DNA from: Neoaquamicrobium sediminum
GTDB lineage: Bacteria > Pseudomonadota > Alphaproteobacteria > Rhizobiales > Rhizobiaceae
Length of the DNA stretch: 64,000 nucleotides
Reading direction: 5' to 3'
Assembly: GCF_013240295.1 (NCBI RefSeq)
Contig: NZ_JABETK010000003.1
Location: 62,001-126,000 of the forward strand
The position numbers were made by a program, and so were the translations under genes. This document shows, piece after piece, positions 17,891 through 25,969 of this stretch (position 1 is its first letter; each line of letters opens with the position of its first letter). A model generated the notes under the pieces. That model ran no database searches. It worked only from the letters and a program-made list of their open reading frames with translations, and was not told the DNA's origin.

Positions 17891-19933
17891 ATGAGCAGCC
17901 TGGAAAAACCGCGCACGGTCTTCGTCTGCTCCTGCGAGAGGAGCATGCCCGGCTTTGGCGACAGCGTCGCCCGCGGGTGCAGGAACGGCCTGGTCCAATC
18001 CGGCGATCAGTTCTGTGGCGCCGAACTCGACCGCGTCCGAAGCGCGTTGAGCGCCGGCGGAGCCGTCACGATAGCTTGCACCCAGCAGGCGCCGCTGTTC
18101 CGTGAGGTCGCGGAGGATGCCGACTTCGAAGGCGATCTTGCTTTCGCGAACATCCGCGAGGCGGCCGGCTGGTCTGAACAGGCAACGTCAGCCGGGCCGA
18201 AGGCTGCGGCCCTCATTGCGATGGCCGCAGAACCGGTCGCGCCGCCGGCGTCCGTCACACTTGCAAGCAGCGGCGTGATCCTGGTCTATGGCCGCGGCGA
18301 GGCGGCGGTCGACGCCGGTCGACAGCTCGCCGGCGAACTGGACGTCACCGTGCTGCTGACGCGTCCAGAGGACGTTCCGCCGCACCGGGTATGGGATTTC
18401 CCGGTCGTGAAGGGGACGATCCGAAACGCGCGGGGCCATCTCGGCGCCTTCGAACTGACGGTGGACGGGTTCGCAATGCCCGCGCCTTCTTCGCGCGAGA
18501 GCCTGCGGTTCGGGGCGTCTCGCGACGGCGCGAGCTCCAATGCGGACATCATCCTCGATATTTCGGGCGGCATTCCGCTGTTTCCGGCCCACGAATTGCG
18601 CGAGGGCTACCTGAAGGCCGATCCTGCCGATCGGGCCGGAATCGCCGCCGCGGTCGGCAGGGCGGCCGGGCTAGTGGGTGAATTCGACAAGCCGCGCTAC
18701 ATCAATTTTGCGGCCGAGCTTTGCGCGCATTCGCGCTCGCGCATCACAGGCTGCACGCGGTGCCTCGACCTGTGCCCGACCGGTGCGATCACGCCTGCCG
18801 GTGACCACGTCGTCATCGATGCGGAAGTCTGTGCCGGCTGCGGCAGTTGCGCTGCAGCCTGTCCGACCGGCGCCGCCGCCTATGCCGTCCCCGATGCGGA
18901 AGCTCTGCTTCGGCGGTTGCGCACGCTGCTGGTCACCTATCGCGAGGCCGGCGGTAGCGACCCGATCGTGCTGTTTCACGATGGCGATCATGGCGAACCG
19001 CTCATCGACGCGCTTTCGCGTTTCGGACGGGGTCTGCCCGCAAACGTGCTGCCGGTCGCCGTCAACGGGATAACGCAACTGGGCCTCGAGGCGTGGACCG
19101 CGCCCGTTGCATGGGGTGCCGTGGCGGTCAGGGCGCTCTCTCCGGCGAAGCCGAAGCACGGGCTCGACGGTTTGGCCAGGAACGTCGTCATTGCCAATCT
19201 TCTCGGGCATGCACTCGGCTATGGGCCGGAAATCTGCGGGCTGATCGAAGCCGACGACCCGGATATCCTCGCGTCAGCTCTCGTCCGGATCGTTCCGGGG
19301 ACGAATGTGCGGAAGCCCGCAACCTTCCTGCCGCTCGGCGACAAGCGCAGCCTGTTGAGAAGCACGATGCGGGAACTGCATCGTGCCGCTCCGACGCCGG
19401 TCGACCGCGTGGCATTGCCGGCGGCAGCGCCGTTCGGCGGGCTCGACGTCAATATCGACGGCTGCACGCTCTGCCTTTCCTGCGTGTCGGCCTGCCCGAC
19501 AGGCGCGCTCTCGGACAGCGAGGACCATCCCGCGTTGTATTTCTCCGAGAGTGCATGCGTTCAATGCGGCCTTTGCGCGGCGACCTGCCCGGAGAAGGTG
19601 ATCACCCTGACGCCGCGGGTGGATTTTGCCGCGTGGAGTGCACCGCGCCTCGCGGTGAAGCAGGAAGAGCCTTACGACTGCATCCGCTGCAGTACTCCGT
19701 TCGGCACCCGCAGCACCGTCGAGCGCATCGTCGCCAAGCTCGAGGGCAAGCACTGGATGTTTGCGGGAGAGAATGCGCAACGGCTGGAGCTGGTGCGCAT
19801 GTGCGACAATTGTCGTGTCGAGGTCGTCATGAACGAGGGTTTCGATCCCTACGAGGCGCGTCAGCGGCCCGCGCCGAGAACGACGGAAGACTATCTTCGG
19901 GCACGGGAAGCCACCGATGACAAGACGACGTGA
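17891..19933 (+). CDS. Polyferredoxin-like 4Fe-4S protein (680 aa) of the formate dehydrogenase cluster
   Basis: A large soluble iron-sulfur protein. The N-terminus (TVFVCSCERSMPG) and a Rossmann-like stretch around residues 120-180 precede two adjacent ferredoxin motifs near 295-335 (CTRCLDLCPTGAI, CAGCGSCAAACPTGA). A second pair lies near 520-570 (CTLCLSCVSACPTGAL, CVQCGLCAATCPEKVI). The C-terminal 70 residues add CIRCSTPFG and CDNCR, a possible further metal site. Four [4Fe-4S] clusters plus one extra site are thus predicted. No Tat signal or helix is visible, so it is cytoplasmic. It is divergent from the DUF6505/ligase operon. It may be an electron-transfer partner or assembly factor; that is inference. 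Confidence 0.85.
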   Translation: MSSLEKPRTVFVCSCERSMPGFGDSVARGCRNGLVQSGDQFCGAELDRVRSALSAGGAVTIACTQQAPLFREVAEDADFEGDLAFANIREAAGWSEQATSAGPKAAALIAMAAEPVAPPASVTLASSGVILVYGRGEAAVDAGRQLAGELDVTVLLTRPEDVPPHRVWDFPVVKGTIRNARGHLGAFELTVDGFAMPAPSSRESLRFGASRDGASSNADIILDISGGIPLFPAHELREGYLKADPADRAGIAAAVGRAAGLVGEFDKPRYINFAAELCAHSRSRITGCTRCLDLCPTGAITPAGDHVVIDAEVCAGCGSCAAACPTGAAAYAVPDAEALLRRLRTLLVTYREAGGSDPIVLFHDGDHGEPLIDALSRFGRGLPANVLPVAVNGITQLGLEAWTAPVAWGAVAVRALSPAKPKHGLDGLARNVVIANLLGHALGYGPEICGLIEADDPDILASALVRIVPGTNVRKPATFLPLGDKRSLLRSTMRELHRAAPTPVDRVALPAAAPFGGLDVNIDGCTLCLSCVSACPTGALSDSEDHPALYFSESACVQCGLCAATCPEKVITLTPRVDFAAWSAPRLAVKQEEPYDCIRCSTPFGTRSTVERIVAKLEGKHWMFAGENAQRLELVRMCDNCRVEVVMNEGFDPYEARQRPAPRTTEDYLRAREATDDKTT

Positions 19934-19935
19934 TC

Positions 19936-21222
19936 TCAGTCGCGGGTCTCGGCCTGCAGGAAACGAATCAGCGCCGCCCGGTCCTCGGGGTTGCTGATGG
20001 TCTGTTCCGGCATCTTGGTGCCGGGCGTGTATTCGCTTGGCCCGATCTCGAACAGCTTCGACACCGTCTCCGGCGTCCATACTATGTCCATCTCCCGGAA
20101 GGCGGGCGAATAGTGGTAGCCCGGCACCGACGCGATGCGCCGGCCAAAGATGCCGTGCAGTGTCGGCCCGGCGCGATTGCCGTCGTCCGGTTCGAGCGTG
20201 TGGCATGCCACGCACGCACGGAAGACTTTCGCGCCGGGACTGCCTGCATATTCGGCCATCGGATCTGCCGGGCCTTCGGACGCGGTCCCGAGCTGCTGTC
20301 CGGTCCCGGCATCCCATTCCCGTACGATGCGGTCCGCGCTGCCGGCCAGCAGGGTCCTGCCGTCGGATGAGAAGGCGAGGGACCAGACCGGTACGCCGCC
20401 CGCACCAAGGATACGAACCGGTGTCAGGCTCCCGGCATCAAGCAGGGTGATTCCGCCCCTGACCGACGAGGCGGCGATGTATCCTCCATCCGCCGATGCA
20501 GCAAGCGCGGTTACCGGACCGATGGACACCGCAATTTCGCCGCGGATTGCGCCATCCCGGTCCACCTCGCGCACCTTTCCGTCCACACCTCCCGCGAACA
20601 GGCGGTCGTCCGCCGTCGCCACCAGTGCGCTGAGCGGGACCGGCATGTCGGCCCTGGCCGGCGTTGCGCCCCGTTCGGGCGGCCAAAGGATGATCGCCGC
20701 GTCGTGGCCGGCACTTGCCAGCGTCCCGTCGGAAAGAAAGGCAACGGCGTTGACATTGCCCCGGTGACCTTCAAGCACCAGCGGCTCTCCACCGGAAAGC
20801 GGCCACAGCCGCACGCTGCCATCCCAGGAAGCCGAAGCGAGCGACGCGCCGTCGGGCGATACGGCGAGTGCCGCGACCGGCCCGGTATGTCCTTCCAGGA
20901 CAGAAACGGGCGCGCTCTTGCCGCTCTCCCAGATCGCGATGAGGCCGTCCGCTCCCGCGCTGGCGAAGCGCCCGTCCGGCAGGGACGCGACGGCGTCGAC
21001 CTGATCGTTGTGGAACAGCAGCACCTCGCGCGCCTCGCCTGTCTCCAGCGACCAGATGATCGCCTTGGCATCGAAGCTGCCGGTGATCGCCGTCCGCCCG
21101 TCGTCGGTGATGACGATCGCGCGCACCGGACCGCCATGGCCGCGCAGTTCCGCCCCCTGCGCAGATGCGCCGAGGATCAACGAAACGATTGCCGCCATGC
21201 GTATCGCCAGCGTCGTCTTCAT
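19936..21222 (-). CDS. Secreted WD40-repeat protein with C-terminal cytochrome c domain
   Basis: A 428-residue protein with an N-terminal signal peptide (about 1-24, ending GASAQGAE). Residues 25-315 form roughly seven WD40-like repeats, recognisable by recurring GH...V.A.....D...A.S.S.D..I..W patterns (for example LEGHTGPVAALAVSPDGASL). Residues 330-428 are a class I cytochrome c: heme-binding CVACHTLEP, GPTLHGIFGRR, and the distal methionine in GTKMPEQT. It should be a periplasmic electron carrier with a propeller platform. The gene is convergent with the polyferredoxin gene, with two bases between the stop codons. The context suggests a formate-respiration partner. Confidence 0.88.
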   Translation of the reverse strand: MKTTLAIRMAAIVSLILGASAQGAELRGHGGPVRAIVITDDGRTAITGSFDAKAIIWSLETGEAREVLLFHNDQVDAVASLPDGRFASAGADGLIAIWESGKSAPVSVLEGHTGPVAALAVSPDGASLASASWDGSVRLWPLSGGEPLVLEGHRGNVNAVAFLSDGTLASAGHDAAIILWPPERGATPARADMPVPLSALVATADDRLFAGGVDGKVREVDRDGAIRGEIAVSIGPVTALAASADGGYIAASSVRGGITLLDAGSLTPVRILGAGGVPVWSLAFSSDGRTLLAGSADRIVREWDAGTGQQLGTASEGPADPMAEYAGSPGAKVFRACVACHTLEPDDGNRAGPTLHGIFGRRIASVPGYHYSPAFREMDIVWTPETVSKLFEIGPSEYTPGTKMPEQTISNPEDRAALIRFLQAETRD

Positions 21223-21323
21223 TGCACCCTGACCCGTTCCGTGCTCCGTTGGCGGAAGTGCCTCCGCCGCAGGACCCGAGCTTGCCGGACGGCCGCAGCG
21301 TTCACACTGTTCGAGGCAATCAT

Positions 21324-21528
21324 ATGACCCAGAATATGGAAACTGACCCTTTCAACGTCTCCATGCGCAAGTTTCTCAAGCAGGTCGGGGTGACCTCGCA
21401 GCAGGCGATCGAGAAGGCGGTGGAGCAAAAGAGCCTGAAAGGGCAGGGACGAATAACCGTGAAAGCGGTCATCACGTCGGAAGCCGCCGGCCTGCATCAT
21501 GTTGGAAGGCGAGATCGACCTCGGATGA
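21324..21528 (+). pseudogene. DUF6494 family small protein, frameshifted near its end
   Basis: About 67 residues. It contains the conserved FNVSMRKFLKQVGVTSQQAIEKAV segment of DUF6494 (given here in running form only up to the key residues FNVSMRKFLK). After residue 59 the frame yields a basic, unnatural tail, whereas the next frame gives LEGEIDLG and a stop at 21526-21528, the usual family ending. One extra base near 21501 explains it. The gene is divergent from the WD40-cytochrome c gene. DUF6494 proteins accompany formate dehydrogenase clusters; their role is unknown. Confidence 0.7.
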
Positions 21529-21551
21529 GACGACCCCGCTAGGATCGCTCC

Positions 21552-22427
21552 CTATTTGAAGAACCGGATCTGCCCCGCCGGGCTGGGATCATATCCGGCA
21601 AGCTCGGCGGCCCGGCCGGCGAAGGCTTCTTGTGAGAGAAATCGTATAAGCGCCTGGAAGGATGGCTGGAAATAGGTCCGTTGACGCATCAGCAGGTCGA
21701 AGCTCTCCCGGGCCAGCGGTACGAAGTCCAGGCCGGCGGCGCGAGCGGCAGCGCGCGTGGCGATCCCGCAGTCGGCCCGACCGGTGCGGATAGCTGCCGC
21801 AAGGTCGGGACCCGTTAGGCAGGGCGGCTCCAGCCGGTCGATATCCTGGGGCTGCGCGCCTATGCCTGCCAGCAGAAGGGTGAGCAGCATGTCCGCGCCG
21901 GCGCCGCGTTGCCGGACGGCCATCCTTGCGCCGGTAGAAAGCACGTCTGCCAGCCCGTGAAGCGATCTCGGATTGCCGGGCGGCAACAGCAGCCCTTGCT
22001 CGCGGCGGGCGAATCCGACCAGCACCGCATCGGAAAGCCGGGGCATGGCTGCCACCGCAGCAATGTTTGCGTCGGCGGTATCGCCGTGAAAATGGATCGC
22101 CGCCGCGGCGACCTCGCCTCGCAGCAACCGCGCGACGCCGCCTTCCGTGCCTTCCGTCAGCGACGCCAGGCCGGAGCCTGACTGGCGCAAACTCCATTCG
22201 AGCAGGTCGTCCTGGCTTCCCCCGACGATCGGCGGCGGCTCGGGCGTTGACATGCCCGCCGGCCGCGCCAATCCCGACATCACCCAGCGGTCGAGCTCAT
22301 GCCGCGGGAAAAGCCACTTGCCGGTCACCTTGCTGCACGGAATGCGTTCCTCCGCGACGAGCTCGTAGAGCTTGCGCTCCCCCAGGCGGAGATAGTCGGC
22401 GGCCTCGGATGTCGTTAAAAGCTCCAT
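21552..22427 (-). CDS. HTH regulator with PBP-like sensor domain (likely tungstate/molybdate regulator)
   Basis: A 291-residue protein. Residues 1-50 are an excisionase/MerR-type helix-turn-helix (LLTTSEAADYLRLGERKLYE, KVTGKWLFPRHELD). Residues 75-290 match the periplasmic-binding-protein-like domain that is often paired with such an HTH or with MoeA, with the conserved TGRADCGIATRAAARAAGLDF segment. It has no signal peptide, so the PBP part is a cytoplasmic ligand sensor. It is divergent from the tungstate transporter genes, with CCTGTTCAGG in the 90-bp gap. Regulation of W/Mo uptake by oxyanion binding is the natural inference. Confidence 0.8.
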   Translation of the reverse strand: MELLTTSEAADYLRLGERKLYELVAEERIPCSKVTGKWLFPRHELDRWVMSGLARPAGMSTPEPPPIVGGSQDDLLEWSLRQSGSGLASLTEGTEGGVARLLRGEVAAAAIHFHGDTADANIAAVAAMPRLSDAVLVGFARREQGLLLPPGNPRSLHGLADVLSTGARMAVRQRGAGADMLLTLLLAGIGAQPQDIDRLEPPCLTGPDLAAAIRTGRADCGIATRAAARAAGLDFVPLARESFDLLMRQRTYFQPSFQALIRFLSQEAFAGRAAELAGYDPSPAGQIRFFK

Positions 22428-22447
22428 CCTGCATTCTTATGCATATT

Positions 22448-22457
22448 CCTGTTCAGG
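22448..22457. promoter_or_regulatory. CCTGTTCAGG box between the regulator and tungstate transporter genes
   Basis: The decamer lies in the 90-bp divergent gap between the HTH-PBP regulator (start 22427) and the tup genes (start 22518). The same decamer forms the core of the palindrome upstream of the HTH-TorD gene at 14203-14212. A binding site for the neighbouring regulator is plausible but unproven. Confidence 0.45.
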
Positions 22458-22517
22458 TTCAACAATTTGACATTCAGGAAGCTCATGCGTGAAAAATACA
22501 CCTGAGTAGGATGGCCG

Positions 22518-23933
22518 ATGTCGGAAACCGTCAGCGCATGGCAACTTATCGCGTCCGGTGATGCGACCTTGTTCGCCATCGTGCGGTTGTCCCTGGCCAT
22601 CAGCCTGTCGGCCGTCGCGATCGCGACGCTTGTGGGACTGCCGCTCGGCGCCCTTCTCGCGCTGACACGCTTTCCCGGCCGCTCGGCGATCATCGTGGTG
22701 CTGAACGGTTTCATGGGGCTGCCACCGGTCGTGGTGGGCCTGACGGTCTATCTGCTGCTTTCGCGGTCCGGGCCGCTGGGAGAGTTCGGGCTCCTGTTCA
22801 CCCCGACCGCCATGGTTATCGCGCAGGCGCTGCTGGTGCTGCCCATTGTTGCGGCGTTGGCCCGCCAGACGGTCGAGGATCTCTGGCTCGAATATCGCGA
22901 GGAGCTGACCGCGATGGGCGTCGGCCGGGCGGGACAGGTCGCGACGCTTCTGTGGGACAGCCGCTTCAGTCTCGTCACCGTCCTGCTTGCCGGCTTCGGC
23001 AGAGCCGCAGCCGAGGTGGGCACGGTGATGATCGTCGGCGGCAATATCGATGGCTTCACCCGCACCATGACCACCACCATCGCCCTGGAAACCTCCAAGG
23101 GGAACCTACCGCTGGCAATGGGGCTCGGCCTCATCCTGATTTTCCTGATCATGCTGATCAACGCCACCGCCTGGGGGTACGGGTGTGGTCCGAGCAACGG
23201 GCGGGTTAGCGATGCGGGCAGCCAGGAGCGATCTCCCCTTTCCTTCGGCGACGTGTCGCTGACCGTGGGCGCCACGACCATACTCGACCGGCTGAACCTG
23301 ACGATCGGGCCGGGAGCGCCGACGCTCATCCTCGGACCCAACGGCTCGGGCAAGACGTCCCTGCTGCGGCTCTGCATGGGCCTGGCAAGCCCCTCACGGG
23401 GCACGGTGAGCTGGGGCGGCCGAACAGATGGCGGTCCGGACCGCCGCGCGATCCTGTTCCAGAAGCCGGTGATGCTGCGACGTTCCGCTGCCGCGAATGT
23501 CGTCTATGGGCTGGCCCAGGCCGGCTGTCGGCGCAGCCTGCGCGCCCGACGCACCGAGGAGCTGCTCGACCGCGTCGGCCTGCTTGAACTCGCTTCGCGC
23601 CCGGCGCGCCGCCTGTCCGGCGGCGAACAGCAGCGGCTGGCGCTTGCCCGTGCGCTGGCGCGCCAGCCCGAGATCCTTCTGCTCGACGAACCGACTGCCA
23701 GCCTCGATCCCGCCGCAACGCGTTTCGTCGAGGACATCATTCTCGCCGCCGCCCATTCGGGCACGAAAATCGTCATGGCCTCGCACGATCTCGGTCAGGT
23801 GCGCAGGCTTGCGGGGGAGGTCGTATTCCTCGTTCGCGGCAGCCTGGTCGAACATGCGTCCGCCGGCGATTTCCTAGACCGGCCGGCGACCCCGCAAGCT
23901 GCAGCCTTCGTGCGCGGCGATCTCGTCCTTTGA
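22518..23933 (+). CDS. tupBC: Tungstate ABC transporter, permease and ATPase in one reading frame
   Basis: Residues 1-225 are a TupB-type permease with about five membrane helices and the EAA-like loop EELTAMGVGRAGQVATLLWD. Residues 245-471 are the ATPase, with Walker A GPNGSGKTS, signature LSGGEQQRL, Walker B ILLLDEPT and the switch His in MASHDLG. Separate genes are usual. The linker (YGCGPSNGRVSDAGSQ) looks unnatural: one frame over, the permease would end RVWSEQRAG at a TAG (23207-23209), with an ATG at 23212 for the ATPase. Two missing bases (in GGGGG near 23175 and CCCC near 23235) would turn two genes into this one. The call is therefore either a fusion or an error. Confidence 0.85.
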   Translation: MSETVSAWQLIASGDATLFAIVRLSLAISLSAVAIATLVGLPLGALLALTRFPGRSAIIVVLNGFMGLPPVVVGLTVYLLLSRSGPLGEFGLLFTPTAMVIAQALLVLPIVAALARQTVEDLWLEYREELTAMGVGRAGQVATLLWDSRFSLVTVLLAGFGRAAAEVGTVMIVGGNIDGFTRTMTTTIALETSKGNLPLAMGLGLILIFLIMLINATAWGYGCGPSNGRVSDAGSQERSPLSFGDVSLTVGATTILDRLNLTIGPGAPTLILGPNGSGKTSLLRLCMGLASPSRGTVSWGGRTDGGPDRRAILFQKPVMLRRSAAANVVYGLAQAGCRRSLRARRTEELLDRVGLLELASRPARRLSGGEQQRLALARALARQPEILLLDEPTASLDPAATRFVEDIILAAAHSGTKIVMASHDLGQVRRLAGEVVFLVRGSLVEHASAGDFLDRPATPQAAAFVRGDLVL

Positions 23934-23953
23934 TCAACCGAACGGAGATTGAG

Positions 23954-24787
23954 ATGCTGACTCGCCGAACGTTCTCTAGCCTCGTAATGCTCCTGATGCT
24001 GTCAGGCGGCACGCCGGCCCTTGCACAGGACCAGTCGATCGTCGTCGCATCGACAACCTCCACGCAGGATTCCGGCCTGTTCGACCATATTCTCCCGGTG
24101 TTCAAGGCGAAGACCGGGATCGACGTCAAGATTGTGGCGCAGGGAACCGGGCAGGCCCTCGACACCGGTCGCCGCGGGGATGCCGACGTCGTGTTCGTCC
24201 ATGCCAAGGCGCAGGAGGAGAAGTTCGTCGAGGAGGGCTTCGCGACGGAGCGGTTCGACGTGATGTACAACGATTTCGTGCTGATCGGCCCCAAGAGCGA
24301 CCCCGCCGGCATCCGCGGCACCGAGGATATAGCGGCCGCATTGACCGCGATCAAAGACAAGGAAGCGCCGTTCGTCTCGCGCGGCGACAAGTCAGGCACC
24401 CATTCCGCCGAGCTCAGGCTCTGGAAGGAGGCCGACCTCAATATCGAAACTGCGAAGGGCCAGTGGTACAAGGAGATCGGGCAGGGCATGGGAGCGGCGC
24501 TCAATACGGCCTCCGCCATGAACGGCTACGTCCTTTCCGACCGCGGCACCTGGCTGGCGTTCAAGAACCGCGGCGATCTCGAAGTCGTGGTCGAGGGCGA
24601 CAAGCGGCTGTTCAACCAGTATGGCGTTATGCTGGTGAATCCTGAAAAACACCCGAGCGTCAAGGCGGAGGCCGGTAAGGCTTTTATCAATTGGCTGATC
24701 TCGCCCGAGGGGCAGACCTCGATCGGCGAACACAAGATCGACGGCCAGCAGCTCTTCTTCCCGAACGCCGAGCAGGCGCGCTCCTGA
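23954..24787 (+). CDS. tupA: Tungstate-binding periplasmic protein
   Basis: Substrate-binding protein of the tungstate ABC importer. A signal peptide covers about residues 1-26 (RRTFSSLVMLLMLSGGTPALAQ). The mature N-terminus carries TTSTQDSGLF, the signature of TupA proteins, which bind tungstate far more tightly than molybdate. FVSRGDKSGTHSAE is the second oxyanion-binding segment. The start at 23954 is chosen because GGAGATTGAG precedes it; the open frame extends 18 bases upstream. It follows the permease/ATPase gene by 20 bp. Selective tungsten uptake points to a W-dependent enzyme nearby, most likely the NAD-linked formate dehydrogenase at 31.4 kb. Confidence 0.92.
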   Translation: MLTRRTFSSLVMLLMLSGGTPALAQDQSIVVASTTSTQDSGLFDHILPVFKAKTGIDVKIVAQGTGQALDTGRRGDADVVFVHAKAQEEKFVEEGFATERFDVMYNDFVLIGPKSDPAGIRGTEDIAAALTAIKDKEAPFVSRGDKSGTHSAELRLWKEADLNIETAKGQWYKEIGQGMGAALNTASAMNGYVLSDRGTWLAFKNRGDLEVVVEGDKRLFNQYGVMLVNPEKHPSVKAEAGKAFINWLISPEGQTSIGEHKIDGQQLFFPNAEQARS

Positions 24788-24828
24788 CCCTTGTTGCAAA
24801 GGCGTTCGCGTCTGTCCATCATCGCGAC

Positions 24829-25959
24829 ATGATGAGAATGCCTTTCCCGACCGGCGCCCTGACCGGTCTCGACCCGGCGCTTGCCGCCTTGCTTGACGGC
24901 ATGTCGCCGGTTGCGCCCCGCCTGGCGCCGCTTGGCGAGGCGCTTGGTTGCATTGCTGCCGGGATGGCGGATGTGCTGCCGGCGCAGCCGGTGCAGGACA
25001 TCGCCGCAATCGACGGCTGGGCGTGTCGCGCGCTCGATCTGGTGGGAGCGTCTGCCTATTCGCCCCTGGCGCTGGCCGCCGTCCCGGTCTGGGTCGAGAC
25101 GGGGGACACCATGCCGGAGGGATGCGATTGCGTGCTTCAGGCCGGCCTGGTCGATGGCAGCGGCCCGATAACGCAGGTCCACGGTGAGGCTGCGCCCGGT
25201 GAGGGCGTGCGCCGTGCGGGCGAGGACATGGCGGCCGGCCAGCCGGTGGCCGTTGAAGGAAAGACGATCTGCGCTGCCGACCTTCTGGTCGCGCGCAAGG
25301 CGGGACTGAGTGAGCTTGCCGTGCGGGTTCCACGGGTCCGCGTGATCGATGTCGCAGCTGCGGGCCGGGAAACCTTCTCGACGCAGTTCGTCATCGACAG
25401 GCTGAAGATTTCAGGCGCGGCCGTTGCCGGGACGCAGAGCAAGGCGCGAGAGGCGGCCACGATCGCCGCAGCACTCGACGGCGAGGCCTGCGATCTCATC
25501 CTTATGGTCGGAGGCACGGGCGACGGCCGCACCGACGTGACCGCCGAGGCCCTTGCGCGGCGCGGCGTGTTGATTGCGCACCGGATCGCCCTGCAGCCCG
25601 GCGGCACGACGGCGATCGGCCGGTTCGGCAGCACGCCGGTGATAGCATTGGCCGGTTCGCCCGACCAGGCTTTCGGCGGTTTCCTCGCGCTCGTCCAGCC
25701 GGTCCTCGACCGCCTGTCAGGCCGGTGCGAACGGGCCGGCATCGTCTTGCCGCTCTCGCGGAAGATTTCGTCCGCGGTCGGGATCTGCGAGATCGCGCTG
25801 CTCGGCAGAGAGGGGGACAGGTGGTCGCCGCTCGCCGTCGGCGATTTTCCGCTGGACGCCATGCGGCTGGCCGATGCCTGGCTTGCGGTGCCGGGCGACA
25901 GCGAGGGATATGCCGTCGATACGCCCGTTGCCGCCATTCCGTTCCGCCATTCGAATTGA
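24829..25959 (+). CDS. MoeA-like molybdopterin-binding protein, first of three
   Basis: A protein of about 376 residues from ATG 24829 (ATG 24832 or 24838 are possible). It has MoeA-like features: IDGWACRALD near residue 62, ETGDTMPEGCDCVLQAG near 90, a GEDMAAGQPV segment, and the MPT-binding VGGTGDGRTDVT plus GGTTAIGRFGSTPVIALAGS. It is diverged from canonical MoeA. It follows tupA by about 40 bp and precedes the MoeA-PBP gene by 10 bp, so it belongs to the tungsten operon. A role in inserting tungsten into the pterin cofactor is inferred from this context. Confidence 0.8.
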   Translation: MMRMPFPTGALTGLDPALAALLDGMSPVAPRLAPLGEALGCIAAGMADVLPAQPVQDIAAIDGWACRALDLVGASAYSPLALAAVPVWVETGDTMPEGCDCVLQAGLVDGSGPITQVHGEAAPGEGVRRAGEDMAAGQPVAVEGKTICAADLLVARKAGLSELAVRVPRVRVIDVAAAGRETFSTQFVIDRLKISGAAVAGTQSKAREAATIAAALDGEACDLILMVGGTGDGRTDVTAEALARRGVLIAHRIALQPGGTTAIGRFGSTPVIALAGSPDQAFGGFLALVQPVLDRLSGRCERAGIVLPLSRKISSAVGICEIALLGREGDRWSPLAVGDFPLDAMRLADAWLAVPGDSEGYAVDTPVAAIPFRHSN

Positions 25960-25969
25960 GCCCGCCGAC

